A stretch of DNA of 64,000 bases from Candidatus Tumulicola sp. (GTDB taxonomy: Bacteria > Vulcanimicrobiota > Vulcanimicrobiia > Eremiobacterales > Eremiobacteraceae), in contig DATNNM010000009.1 in the NCBI GenBank assembly GCA_035601835.1, positions 79,194 to 143,193 on the forward strand, in the 5' to 3' direction. The number at the start of each line of letters is the position of its first letter. Positions within the stretch are counted from its first letter, which is position 1. Of the stretch, positions 40,440 to 50,507 are shown piece by piece. The position numbers and the translations under genes are program-made. Under the pieces are notes generated by a model. It worked only from the letters and a program-made list of their open reading frames with translations. It was not told where the DNA came from and did not search any database.

Positions 40440-40786
40440 GACTCGTTCTCCTCCGCGGAGAACACGAAGTCAGGCTCATCCCAGTTCTTGAACTTCACTT
40501 TTCGAAACGCTTTGCTCAGGCCGAAGCCGTCCTCGATGTCGCTTGCGATCTTCTTGGCCATCGCGTCCGAGATCTTGGCCTGCGGCAGATCCTTCTGAAT
40601 TTTCTTGGCCATTTCGAGCGCGAGGGGCGACGGTTTCGTCGGCCCGGGCGGGGCAGGCGGCGGTGTCGGTGTGGGCGACGGCGCGGCGGCAGGCGCCGAA
40701 GCCGCGGGTTGCGTGCCGGATGAGGCGGCCGCGATACCGGCGGCCGCAGCGATCGTTCCGGCGAGAAACGAACGTCGCGTGGTCAT
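40436..40786 (-). CDS. Tat-exported hypothetical protein
   Basis: 116 residues. A twin-arginine signal (TTRRSFLAGTIAAAAGIAAASS) is followed by a proline-rich linker (PTPTPPPAPPGPTKPSP) and a short alpha-helical domain (ALEMAKKIQKDLPQAKISDAMAKKIASDIEDGFGLSKAFRKVKFKNWDEPDF). The first ATG overlaps none, but its 3' end overlaps the amidase start by four bases, so the two are coupled. A gluconate dehydrogenase or similar small-subunit-like role is possible, but no family is certain. Confidence 0.6.
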   Translation of the reverse strand: MTTRRSFLAGTIAAAAGIAAASSGTQPAASAPAAAPSPTPTPPPAPPGPTKPSPLALEMAKKIQKDLPQAKISDAMAKKIASDIEDGFGLSKAFRKVKFKNWDEPDFVFSAEENES

Positions 40787-40804
40787 GCGCTCTAGAGTAC
40801 CTCG

Positions 40805-41347
40805 CTAGTCCTTAACGATTGCTGAAAGACCGTCGTGCAGCACGCCGGCGGGCAAGAAGCCGCGCCAGATCTTGCGCACCACACCGTACTTGTCGATGAA
40901 CACGCTTTCCGGAATGGAACCCACTTCGTACTTCTCGGCGAACGTGCCCGGATCGAGCCCGACCTGGAACGCGATGTGGAATTGCTTGACGAACGGGGTC
41001 ACCTGCCCGGCTTCTTCTTGCTCGTCTAGGCCCAGAAACACGATCTTGTCGCTGTACTTCGGGTAGCTCGCGACGATTTGCGGCAGTTCTTCCTTGCACG
41101 GCGGGCACCACGTGGCGAACACGTTGATGAAGACGGCCTTGCCTCGAAAGCGGGCGAGGTTGATGCGCGTGCCGTCGATGCCCTTGACCGTGAAATCCGG
41201 AGCCAGAGCGCCGACGCGTGCCAAGGTCGGGGCGGTCTCGCCCGGTTGTGGCCTGCCGCCGGCGCCGCTCGAGGGACCCGCGTTTTGCGAACAGCCCGCC
41301 GCGACAAGGACTAGGGCCGCCAAAGCGGCCCCCGCGAGAATCTTCAT
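40805..41347 (-). CDS. TlpA/ResA-type thiol-disulfide lipoprotein
   Basis: 180 residues. A lipobox is present (ALVLVAAGCSQN), then a thioredoxin fold with the active site FINVFATWCPPCKEELPQ and the cis-Pro loop YEVGSIPESVFIDKYG. It is a membrane-anchored thioredoxin on the outside, used in cytochrome c maturation or envelope disulfide reduction. ATG 41347 is the start because homology begins there. No cytochrome c biogenesis genes lie near. It is divergent from acs. Confidence 0.87.
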   Translation of the reverse strand: MKILAGAALAALVLVAAGCSQNAGPSSGAGGRPQPGETAPTLARVGALAPDFTVKGIDGTRINLARFRGKAVFINVFATWCPPCKEELPQIVASYPKYSDKIVFLGLDEQEEAGQVTPFVKQFHIAFQVGLDPGTFAEKYEVGSIPESVFIDKYGVVRKIWRGFLPAGVLHDGLSAIVKD

Positions 41348-41456
41348 TAGACAAAAGGTGCGGCGCGGGTCCGGCTGAGCCCTCCTCGCGTTTGGAGGAG
41401 GTCGCTGAAAGCCCGCCGGAGAGGCAGGGACGTTCCAGGAGGCGCGGAGGTTTCCC

Positions 41457-43433
<1,977 letters not shown>

Positions 43434-43439
43434 GAGTTA

Positions 43440-43464
43440 CCGGGGCTAAAGCCCCGGCACTACA
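43440..43464. repeat. CCGGGGC-type hairpin repeat
   Basis: One copy (CACTACA tail) between the convergent acs and MCO-ZIP genes; a good position for a bidirectional terminator. Confidence 0.85.
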
Positions 43465-43475
43465 TCCGGATTCGG

Positions 43476-45338
43476 CTAGGCTCCTGCAGCCGAGAGGATG
43501 AGGTCTGTCCCGAGCCCTAGCAGAAAGCCAGCCAGCACGCCTACCGAAGCCAGCCGTTTGTAGCCGATCCGGGATCCGGCCTTGGTCATTTCGCCGATGA
43601 CGTAGATGATGGCGCCCGCGGCGAGCGTCAGGAACAGCACGGAGAGCAGCGGCGAGACGAAATGATAGCCGACCACCGTGCCGAGAAACGTCGGGCCGCC
43701 TCCGATCAGACCGAGACGCACGATCGCAGCGAGATTCGCCGGCGTGCCCGTTCCCGCCAGCGGGGCAGCGATGCCGAAGCCTTCGGTCATGTTGTGCAGC
43801 CCAAAGCCGATGATGAGCAGCACCGCGAGTTGGATGGCGCCGGTCGCGGCGGATTGGCCGATGGCGAGTCCCTCGCCGAAATTATGCAAGCCGATGCCGA
43901 CGGCGATGGTCGTGGCGAGCGTCATCGGGGAGAGGTGGCCCTCGGCGGCCAGTGACTTTGAGCGCATGAGGATGACGCGCGTGAAGTAGACCAGCCCGAC
44001 CAAGCCCGTGCCCAAGCCGAAGACGTACGTCGCGAGCAAGACGACGAGCTGAGTCACACCGCCGCCGAGCTGCATGAGGTGCAGCGCGGAGCTGAGCGGT
44101 TCGCCGGCTTGGCGCAAGATGTCGAAGAGCAGGAAGAACAGCACGCCGATGGCGGTGGCGTTGAGGAACGAAAGCCAGGCGGGCGGCACGCGACGCAGCG
44201 CGGCGAACGGCAGGCCGAAAAAGATCGTCAGACCGGCGATGGCGCCGAGGATCAAGGCGGCGGGTTGCGTCATCGGAGGACCGGAGGACTGCGCGCCTCC
44301 GCCCGGGGACGCTACGCTCATCATGTCGCCCATGGACGTAAGCTTGTCGGGGGCGCCCTCGTATTGGATGGACGCGATCAAGCCGCCCGGCCCCATGCCG
44401 CCGTTGAGCATGTGGTCGACGACGTGGCAGTGCACCATCCACGTGCCGGCTGGCGCGTCGGCGCGGAATTCGATGTCGCGCAGTTCGCCCGGACCGAGGA
44501 GCACGGTGCTCATCAGCTGGCGGTTTTGCGGCGAGACCCGCTGGCCGTCCACGGCGACGACGCTGAAGTGGTGACCATGGATGTGCATGGTATGGAATTC
44601 GGTGCCGCTGATATTGATCTCGCGAATGCGCACGCGCTCGCCACGCTTGACCACGAAAGGTTTGGTCAGCGGATAGCTCTTGCCGTTGATGCTGAAATAG
44701 TTCTCGGTCGAGCTGAAAACGCGCCACGATGACAGCAGCATGAGATAATCGCGCTGGTACGCTTGTGCCGCCGGCGTGGCCGGATCGACGACGAGCGCAC
44801 CGTACAAACCGCGGTCGAGTTGGTTGAGGTCGTCGAAGTGCGTATGGTAAAGGTACGTGCCTGACTCTTTGACCGTGAATTCGTACACGTAGCTCTGGCC
44901 CGGGGGCACGGGCGACTGGCTCAGGCCCGGCACCCCATCCATGTCTGCGGGAAGTTCGACGCCGTGCCAATGGATGGTCGTGGGCGCGGGCAGATGATTG
45001 GTGAGGATGACGCGCAGACGGTCGCCCTGGCGCACGTGAATGGTCGGGCCCGGAACCGTGCCGTTGTACGTCCATGCTTGCGTGCTGATTCCCGGCGCGA
45101 TCTCCCATGGCTTGATCTCGGCGATCAGGTGGATCGTCTTGATCTTGCCTGCGAGCGGCGGCGGGAGCGCGGGCAACAACGCCGCGCTCTTTTGCGCGTC
45201 AGCTTCGGCGCGCGCGACGATGTCGGGTGCGATGTCCGTGGCCACAAGACCGGGGCGGGCGTCGTCGAGCGATGCGCCGAGCGCGCGAGATTCCAGTGCG
45301 AAAACGAGCGCGCCGATGAAGAGAACTGCCCGCAACAT
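43476..45338 (-). CDS. Fusion of two-domain multicopper oxidase and ZIP-family metal permease
   Basis: 620 residues in one open frame. Residues about 1-22 are a signal peptide. Residues about 50-340 form a multicopper oxidase: TTIHWHGVELP and YLYHTHFDDL in the first domain, then EFHTMHIHGHHFSV and MVHCHVVDHMLNGGM in the second. This gives all trinuclear ligands, and a type 1 copper site only in domain 2. Residues about 360-620 form a ZIP transporter with eight membrane helices; helix 4 has GLHNFGEGLAIG and helix 5 GLHNMTEGFGIA, the metal-binding HNxxEG motifs. Inference: outside, a copper enzyme oxidises Fe or Mn (or detoxifies Cu), while the same chain imports metal. DtxR control is encoded upstream. 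Confidence 0.93.
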   Translation of the reverse strand: MLRAVLFIGALVFALESRALGASLDDARPGLVATDIAPDIVARAEADAQKSAALLPALPPPLAGKIKTIHLIAEIKPWEIAPGISTQAWTYNGTVPGPTIHVRQGDRLRVILTNHLPAPTTIHWHGVELPADMDGVPGLSQSPVPPGQSYVYEFTVKESGTYLYHTHFDDLNQLDRGLYGALVVDPATPAAQAYQRDYLMLLSSWRVFSSTENYFSINGKSYPLTKPFVVKRGERVRIREINISGTEFHTMHIHGHHFSVVAVDGQRVSPQNRQLMSTVLLGPGELRDIEFRADAPAGTWMVHCHVVDHMLNGGMGPGGLIASIQYEGAPDKLTSMGDMMSVASPGGGAQSSGPPMTQPAALILGAIAGLTIFFGLPFAALRRVPPAWLSFLNATAIGVLFFLLFDILRQAGEPLSSALHLMQLGGGVTQLVVLLATYVFGLGTGLVGLVYFTRVILMRSKSLAAEGHLSPMTLATTIAVGIGLHNFGEGLAIGQSAATGAIQLAVLLIIGFGLHNMTEGFGIAAPLAGTGTPANLAAIVRLGLIGGGPTFLGTVVGYHFVSPLLSVLFLTLAAGAIIYVIGEMTKAGSRIGYKRLASVGVLAGFLLGLGTDLILSAAGA

Positions 45339-45345
45339 GGTCTTG

Positions 45346-46098
45346 CTACTTGCCTTTGGTCGCGGACTTCTTCTGTGGGTTGCGAACGAGGATGTCGCCC
45401 GCCAATTGCGTGCTGACGGTGTGCTTCTTGCCGGCGACGACGATCGTCAGCAGTCCGACCGCGTGCTCGCGGTGCTCGACGCTGACCGGCGTGCCGGGGC
45501 GCAGCCCGATCTCGGCCAGAAACTTGAGCAGCTCGGGAATGTCGTGCTTGATCTCGAGCACCGCGGCCGGCACGCCCAGCGGCAGGTCCGCGAGCTCTAT
45601 CGCGCCGTCGTGGCGCCAGATCGAGCCATCCTCGCGCGGAATCGGGTGACCGTGAGGGCAGGTCGTCGGTTCGCCCGTGAAGCGCGACAGATGACGCTCG
45701 ACGAGCGGCGATATGGCGTGTTCGAGACGGCACGCCTCTGAGGCCGAGATCTCCCACGGAATACCGAGATGATCCACCAACAGGCGCTCGGCGAGGCGCT
45801 GGCGCCGCAACGTTAGGGCACCGATTCGCGCGCCTGAGTGCGTGGGGAGCACGCCGTGGCGGCCGTCATGGGTCACGTAGCCTTCTGAATCCAGACGCTT
45901 GAGCATCGCCGAGGCGGAAGCCGCCGAGACGCCGAGCTCCTGCGCGATAGCTGAGGTGGAAACCGGCTCGACGCCATCCTGCAGGCGCACGATCGACTTC
46001 AGGTACATCTCGACGTTGGGGCTGACCTCGGTCTCGTGGGCGACCGATGGCGTGGCCGTTTTGAGCGCGGAGTTGCCCCCACGGTGCTGCTGTGGCAT
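45346..46098 (-). CDS. DtxR/MntR-family metal-dependent transcriptional regulator
   Basis: 250 residues. Winged helix: EMYLKSIVRLQDGVEPVSTSAIAQELGVSAASASAMLKRLDSEGYV. Metal/dimer domain: LAERLLVDHLGIPWEISASEACRLEHAISPLVERHL, with the Glu-Cys/His pair and CPHGHPIP typical of the family. A C-terminal SH3/FeoA-like domain begins near ADLPLGVPAAVLEIK. It senses Fe2+ or Mn2+ and represses uptake genes. It ends seven bases before the MCO-ZIP gene on the same strand, so they are likely one operon. The symbols ideR/mntR are both possible; I cannot choose. Confidence 0.9.
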   Translation of the reverse strand: MPQQHRGGNSALKTATPSVAHETEVSPNVEMYLKSIVRLQDGVEPVSTSAIAQELGVSAASASAMLKRLDSEGYVTHDGRHGVLPTHSGARIGALTLRRQRLAERLLVDHLGIPWEISASEACRLEHAISPLVERHLSRFTGEPTTCPHGHPIPREDGSIWRHDGAIELADLPLGVPAAVLEIKHDIPELLKFLAEIGLRPGTPVSVEHREHAVGLLTIVVAGKKHTVSTQLAGDILVRNPQKKSATKGK

Positions 46099-46101
46099 GA
46101 T

Positions 46102-46115
46102 TTAGGCATGCCTAA
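46102..46115 (-). promoter_or_regulatory. Palindromic operator TTAGGCATGCCTAA for the DtxR-type regulator
   Basis: A perfect 14-base palindrome three bases upstream of the regulator ATG (minus strand). The half-site TTAGG(C/T) is that of DtxR/IdeR boxes. Two half-site-like direct repeats, GTTAGGCTACC (46124-46134) and GTCAGGCTACC (46147-46157), lie just upstream. Indicates autoregulation of the regulator-MCO-ZIP operon. Confidence 0.75.
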
Positions 46116-46324
46116 TTCGCGCCGTTAGGCTACCATATCCTTCAGCGTCAGGCTACCCAGCCAGCCGCCTGACTGGAGCCTGGGAAATCGCCCTGATTTG
46201 TGGAGGACACGAGCTGGGTAAATGTGATACAGGGTGCAACGAACGCTAGGCCCGTTTTCGTTTATAATAGTAGAGCAAGGGGGCCGCGCAAAGCCGCTCC
46301 CGCCTCAAGAGGGGAATAACCGGA

Positions 46325-46795
46325 ATGAAATCTTTCAAAATCATCGCAGCGCTCACGTTGGCTGCTTTCGCGCTGACGCTGGCTCCGACACCGCAGGCAC
46401 TTGCGGACGGCGCAGCGAGCACGCGCAATATCTTGATCGGCACGGCTGCGGCCACGCTGATCATCATCAACCATAACAAGAAGGTCCACCAGCGCTACGC
46501 TGAGGACGCGCAAAAACAGGCCGCGCTTGCCGAACAGGCCAACAACGCCAAAGCGGCTGCAGCACAGTACAAGACCGCCTACGAGCACGAAGCCGTAGTG
46601 GCCTCCAACTTGAAGCGCGAAGTCGCACTTCAGCAGACTCAGATCAACCAGTTGAACGCGCAGGTCGCTTCGCTGAATCCGTCAGGCAACTTCGTGTCTG
46701 CCAATAGCGCCTCGACGGCGACAACGAGCAAACAGCCCGTTTCAGCCAAGTCGGTGCAGGTTGCGATGGTGTCGTACGGCTGGGGAAGCTTCTAG
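46325..46795 (+). CDS. Exported coiled-coil hypothetical protein
   Basis: 156 residues. Signal peptide ALTLAAFALTLAPTPQALA. A second hydrophobic stretch (NILIGTAAATLIIINHNKK) is followed by a coiled coil (residues about 60-118: EDAQKQAALAEQANNAKAAA to KREVALQQTQINQLNAQVA), then a Ser/Thr-rich tail. Probably anchored and extracytoplasmic. No family recognised. A candidate Shine-Dalgarno, AAGAGGGG, lies in the leader. It is divergent from the DtxR gene (226-base gap containing the operator and no other gene). Confidence 0.6.
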   Translation: MKSFKIIAALTLAAFALTLAPTPQALADGAASTRNILIGTAAATLIIINHNKKVHQRYAEDAQKQAALAEQANNAKAAAAQYKTAYEHEAVVASNLKREVALQQTQINQLNAQVASLNPSGNFVSANSASTATTSKQPVSAKSVQVAMVSYGWGSF

Positions 46796-46821
46796 CTCCG
46801 AATACCTGGAATCACGCGATA

Positions 46822-46850
46822 GCGCCGCCCTTGAAATGAGAGGGCGGTGC
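46822..46850 (+). terminator. Hairpin after the coiled-coil gene, possible terminator
   Basis: GCGCCGCCCT and AGGGCGGTGC pair with one G-T mismatch around TTGAAATGA. It is not followed by a T run, so a leader element for the next gene is as likely as termination. Confidence 0.35.
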
Positions 46851-46887
46851 TCTCGCTTGCGTGAAGACGATTGAAGGGGTGGAACTG

Positions 46888-47307
46888 ATGAATCTGCGAG
46901 CTGCGCTTGTGTGCGCGACTGCGGCTTTGCTGATCGCCGGCTGCAGCGGGCAGCGCGTCGCCGACGAGACGAAGATCGCCGACGATGTGACCCGCGCCGT
47001 GTACAACAACGACTACGCGGGCACCGTCAAGAACTTCGACGATACCCTGAAGGGGCAGGTGACGCGCGGCCAGGTCGGCGTGATATCCGATAAGCTGCAC
47101 GCCCTCGGAGACTATCAAGGCCTGACCGAGGTCAAGTCCGAGCCCGACTACCGCCGCTACACGTTCGAAGCCAAGCTCACCAACGGTACGGCGATGGTCC
47201 GGATGCGCGTTCACGCGGATGGCTCGATCGCCGCCTATCGCGTTGACGTGCCGGCGGCCACAGGTCTGCCGACTCCCGCCAGCGCCGCTTCCGCAAAGCC
47301 TAAGTAA
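46888..47307 (+). CDS. Lipoprotein with DUF3887-like fold
   Basis: About 139 residues. Signal and lipobox: AALVCATAALLIAGCSGQ. The mature domain (residues about 35-125) has an alpha/beta pattern with NNDYAGTVKNFDDTLKGQVTRGQVGVISDKLHALGDYQGL, which resembles DUF3887 and related NTF2-like domains in envelope lipoproteins. The function is unknown. ATG 46888 is preferred over GTG 46861 because of the GGGGTGGA upstream and the signal sequence. It converges with the deaminase gene and overlaps its 3' end by eight bases. Confidence 0.62.
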   Translation: MNLRAALVCATAALLIAGCSGQRVADETKIADDVTRAVYNNDYAGTVKNFDDTLKGQVTRGQVGVISDKLHALGDYQGLTEVKSEPDYRRYTFEAKLTNGTAMVRMRVHADGSIAAYRVDVPAATGLPTPASAASAKPK

Positions 47308-48310
47308 CGGGGTAGCTTCTCACCTCTTCGATCCAGGCCCGCCTGCGATCGCCGGCGGCAAAACTCGCCTCGAAGCCATTGATGGCGACGCGGGCGAGTT
47401 CTTTTTTGGATAATCCCATGCGCGCGGCGTTCTCATACTCGTCGAGCAGCGAGGCGCCGAAGAACGCCGGGTCGTCGGAACTGAGCGTGACGGTAAGGCC
47501 CGCGGCGAGGAATTCGGGCAGCGGGTGAGGCGCGTCTGGACCGATTGCGCCGGTGACGCGGTTGCTGGTCGGGCACATGTCGACGGCGATGTTTCTCTCG
47601 CGCAGGAGCGCGATGAGTTCTGCATTGCCGCTTGCCGCGACCCCGTGACCGATCCGCTCGGCTTGGAGTAACTTTATGGCGTCGGCGATGCTGTCAGCGC
47701 CCGCTGCTTCGCCGGCATGAACGGTGCGGCGCAGACCGAGTTCTTTGGCTCTTGTGAATGCTGATTTGAAGTCGCGGGCCGGAAAGCGGCGCTCGTCGCC
47801 GCCGAGGCCGACACCGATGACGCCCGCGCTTTTGCATTTTTGAGCGAGTTCGAGATCCTGGAGGGCGTGCTGTTCGCCGAGGTTTCGCACCATGTCGAAC
47901 AACAGCAGCGACGAGATGCCGAAGTCCGCTTCCGCTTGCCGGCTTGACTCGCCGACCGCATTGACCATCTCGGCAAGATCGAGTTCCTTGAAGAACATGC
48001 GTTGCGTCGCAGGCGATACGAAGAGTTCGACGTGTCTGACGCCCGCCGCGGCGGAGGCGGCGAGATATTCGTAGGTCAGCTCCGCGAAGTCCGTGGGTTT
48101 TTGGAGCGCTTGTACCACCCGCAAGAACGCATACAAGAAACTTTGGAAATCGGTGCAGTGGAACAGCGCTGCGACATCTTCGGGCATCTCGACACCGTTG
48201 CGCCGCGCGATGCGTTCGTAGGTGGCGGGGGTTATCGTGCCTTCGAGGTGCACGTGCAGCTCGGGCTTGGGCAAGCCGCGGATCCACTCGCGCAAGGGCG
48301 AGTTCTTCAA
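47300..48310 (-). CDS. add: Adenosine deaminase-family enzyme
   Basis: 336 residues. LPKPELHVHLEGTITPATYERIA supplies the zinc ligands HxH; the substrate region includes LLLFDMVRNLGEQHALQDLE; RTVHAGEAAGADSIADAI carries the catalytic Glu region; ERIGHG and SSDDPAFFG hold the remaining zinc ligand Asp. The enzyme turns adenosine to inosine, although relatives act on adenine, futalosine or other aminopurines, so the substrate is not certain. It follows the DUF1028 gene with a four-base overlap. Confidence 0.87.
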   Translation of the reverse strand: MKNSPLREWIRGLPKPELHVHLEGTITPATYERIARRNGVEMPEDVAALFHCTDFQSFLYAFLRVVQALQKPTDFAELTYEYLAASAAAGVRHVELFVSPATQRMFFKELDLAEMVNAVGESSRQAEADFGISSLLLFDMVRNLGEQHALQDLELAQKCKSAGVIGVGLGGDERRFPARDFKSAFTRAKELGLRRTVHAGEAAGADSIADAIKLLQAERIGHGVAASGNAELIALLRERNIAVDMCPTSNRVTGAIGPDAPHPLPEFLAAGLTVTLSSDDPAFFGASLLDEYENAARMGLSKKELARVAINGFEASFAAGDRRRAWIEEVRSYPVT

Positions 48311-49170
48311 GCGGTGTAGCCGCGCAGGTAGCCCAGCGTCTGGCGGTCGATGCAGCCGTCGTCGCGCACGCGGTCTTCCAAGTTCTCCTTGTGCATGAAT
48401 TTGACGAGCGCCTCGTTGGCGGCGACGTCAAATGCCGCACTCGTAGACGCTAGCGCCTTGGCCCTCTTCAGCAATGTGACGATCTCGGCTCCCAGCGCGG
48501 TGTCGATTTTCAGGACGTCTTGCGGTTCTGGTTTGAAGAAATAGAGTTTGTGCAGCTCGAGGATACGCGCGAGTTCTTCGATCGGTTCGGGATGATCGTC
48601 GACGCGAAGATCCACATATCGATCGTTGAAACCGCTGTAGCCGCCCTTCGGTTTGGCGATGTAGAGCGCGGCGCTTTGCTTGCCGCGTCGATCACCGCCG
48701 GCGGCTTGGCCGGCCCTTAACGCCGCAACGAGCCGGTCCGCGAGAGCGCCCCGCGTTTGCTCGAAAGTCGAGACCAGAGCGTCGACGACCTCGGGGCCGG
48801 CGAGAATGTTTCCTTGCGCTGCGAAGTTCGTGCCCGACTTCCCGCCCGCCCACGGCATGCACTCGTCGCCTGTATACGTAGCGGAGCGGCCCTGCATGTC
48901 GACGATTCCCAGTTGGCGTTGGCTAGCGTGTTCGTCGTCGCGAATCAGCTCAGCGATGACATCTTGCGGCGGCATTCCCTTGCGCAGCATCTCGAGACCG
49001 CGCGGGCCATAGGTGGTGTTGGCCCAAGCCTGCGTGGCGACCGCGCCGGCATCCGCCGCCACCCACGGCACGGCGGCGCCGACGGAAAGAAATTTGGATT
49101 GCACCACGACGCCGGTTTCGTTCGCGTGCGGATCGTAGCCGATGATGGAAAACGTCGACGGCTTTATCAT
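48307..49170 (-). CDS. DUF1028-family protein
   Basis: 287 residues. FSIIGYDPHANETGVVVQSKFLSVGAAVPWVAADAGAVATQAWANTTYGPRGLEML is the clear DUF1028 start, with the typical GVAVQSK-like segment; GLGIVD and SATYTGDECMPWAG also fit. The fold is related to Ntn-type hydrolases and the family is often annotated as a hydrolase of unknown substrate. It has a C-terminal domain of about 70 residues not usual for the family (DLRVDDHPEPIEELARI onward is a peptidoglycan-binding-like end in many members). The pairing with an adenosine deaminase-like gene is unusual. Confidence 0.8.
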   Translation of the reverse strand: MIKPSTFSIIGYDPHANETGVVVQSKFLSVGAAVPWVAADAGAVATQAWANTTYGPRGLEMLRKGMPPQDVIAELIRDDEHASQRQLGIVDMQGRSATYTGDECMPWAGGKSGTNFAAQGNILAGPEVVDALVSTFEQTRGALADRLVAALRAGQAAGGDRRGKQSAALYIAKPKGGYSGFNDRYVDLRVDDHPEPIEELARILELHKLYFFKPEPQDVLKIDTALGAEIVTLLKRAKALASTSAAFDVAANEALVKFMHKENLEDRVRDDGCIDRQTLGYLRGYTA

Positions 49171-49212
49171 CGTGGGGCAGGTACGCCCATCACAAGTCCC
49201 GTACCTAGTGAA

Positions 49213-49286
<74 letters not shown>

Positions 49287-49297
49287 GATTGCAGGTA

Positions 49298-49339
49298 GCG
49301 CAATCCCCTCTGATCTAGGGGATTGCGCGATTGTTTTCG
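49298..49339 (+). terminator. Rho-independent terminator of tRNA-fMet
   Basis: GCGCAATCCCCT pairs perfectly with AGGGGATTGCGC across CTGATCT, and GATTGTTTT follows. A 12-bp stem with a short U-tract. Confidence 0.88.
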
Positions 49340-49371
49340 TCGTGTCCGAAACTAATAGTGATCCGTAAAGC

Positions 49372-49581
49372 TTACGCTTCAGGAGCCGCATCCCACTTGG
49401 GCTTCGTTTCTTTGCCCCATTTGCTGGGGTCTTCGTTGTGCATCTTTTCCATTTGTTTCGCCACATCAGGGTGATTCGCCATCACGTGTTTCGTCATGGT
49501 CTTAACCATTTCGTCCCATGAACTGGCTGACAATTTTTCGTCACACGTTCCGCCGAGATCCTTACATGTCATCGTTTTCAT
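49372..49581 (-). CDS. DUF1059 small metal-binding-like protein
   Basis: 69 residues starting MKTMTCKDLGGTCDEKLSAS, the defining start of DUF1059, then SWDEMVKTMTKHVMANHPDV. The two cysteines and histidines may bind metal. AAGGAGGTG stands six bases before the ATG. It lies between the two copies of the att-like repeat. Confidence 0.8.
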   Translation of the reverse strand: MKTMTCKDLGGTCDEKLSASSWDEMVKTMTKHVMANHPDVAKQMEKMHNEDPSKWGKETKPKWDAAPEA

Positions 49582-49924
49582 TTCGACACCTCCTTAAAGG
49601 ACCAGCTCCTGCCCAGTGTACCCGTCAGTTGTCCTGCGCTAACCTATCATGCAACGATCCGCTCGGCTCTACTGCCGCGGTCCCTTGCCACACAAGGGAC
49701 TAGGACGTGGACGCCACCGAGCGCAACACTTTGCGGAAGGTAAGACATGTCGAAATCGTTGGTTCATACTGGCTGCGAGGTGCTCGAATCCATCCCCCGC
49801 AACCATTTCGCCTTGGCTCGGCCGAGGCTTTTTGCTATTTTGAAGGGACAATGGTTGTTGTTGACGCCAAGTGCTTCACGGGGAGCTAATTGTGGATCCG
49901 AAACGGCACCAAGAGGGGAGCACG
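49582..49924. other. 343-base gap: no gene, contains att-like repeat
   Basis: Apart from the upstream region of the DUF1059 gene and the partial tRNA-end copy at 49787-49802, I see no coding pattern, hairpin or tRNA. The ORFs that can be drawn through it have no protein-like composition. Confidence 0.5.
49787..49802. repeat. att-like direct repeat, right copy
   Basis: Exact copy of 49271-49286, continuing into CCA and preceded by GCTCG in place of GTTCA, as expected for a partial tRNA 3' end. No integrase gene is present between or near the copies. Confidence 0.6.
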
Positions 49925-50464
49925 ATGGGAAGCTCGGAGCGATTGCGCGATCTCACGCCCGCATTTCGGCGATACCGAGAGTGCGCGCGTCACGTTTGGA
50001 ATTCATATTTCCTCGATTTCGCCTTTGACGCTCAGCACGACTTCATAAACGTCAACGACGCGCTATTTTTTGCGCTTGTTCTGGCAGAGTTCCAGATTGC
50101 GCCGACTGCGCCAAACGGGTATTACGAAGCCATCAACGTGATGTACGATGTGCCTCCAAAGGGCTTACCTGCTTTATTTCCCGTCGAGCTCGACGACGGG
50201 CGGCATTGGTGTGAAACCACGCTTCACGAGCCCGACGCAGACTTGAAATTCATCAGCTTTTGGGACTGGGATGTTTGGGAATCTTTCCGAGACTTCGAAC
50301 TCGTTCAACTACGGGCGGTGGCTATTCCGGAACGCCCGGAACTCGCTGGCCTTGATTTACTTATAGCGCCGAAGTATCTCAGTTTTTTCGCGGACGAGCG
50401 ACTGCTCCTCAGCGAAAGGGATCCTATTCCCGTTCGGCTTGGGAGGCGGAGACCCAGACCGTGA
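49925..50464 (+). CDS. Hypothetical protein
   Basis: 179 residues from ATG 49925 (GAGGGGAG upstream). No signal peptide. The sequence is rich in aromatics (HVWNSYFLDFAFDAQHDFINVND, FISFWDWDVWESFRDFELVQLR) and looks like a compact soluble domain, similar in feel to immunity-type or ASCH-like small proteins, but no family is recognised. Its 3' end overlaps an in-frame extension of the LVIVD gene. It is downstream of the att-like repeat, so it may be accessory DNA. Confidence 0.6.
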   Translation: MGSSERLRDLTPAFRRYRECARHVWNSYFLDFAFDAQHDFINVNDALFFALVLAEFQIAPTAPNGYYEAINVMYDVPPKGLPALFPVELDDGRHWCETTLHEPDADLKFISFWDWDVWESFRDFELVQLRAVAIPERPELAGLDLLIAPKYLSFFADERLLLSERDPIPVRLGRRRPRP

Positions 50465-50478
50465 GGATACGGAGGTAG

Positions 50479-50501
50479 AGCGTTTCTTGTTTGGAAACGC
50501 T
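50479..50501 (+). other. Hairpin just before the LVIVD gene start
   Basis: AGCGTTTC and GAAACGCT pair around TTGTTTG between a GGAGG (50471-50475) and ATG 50508. It may mask or present the start (a TTG at 50487 lies within the loop). Confidence 0.4.
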
Positions 50502-50507
50502 AGCCCC

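Noticed and set aside
49518..49889. Short ORFs through the att-like segment
   Set aside because: No codon pattern, and they cross the partial tRNA copy.
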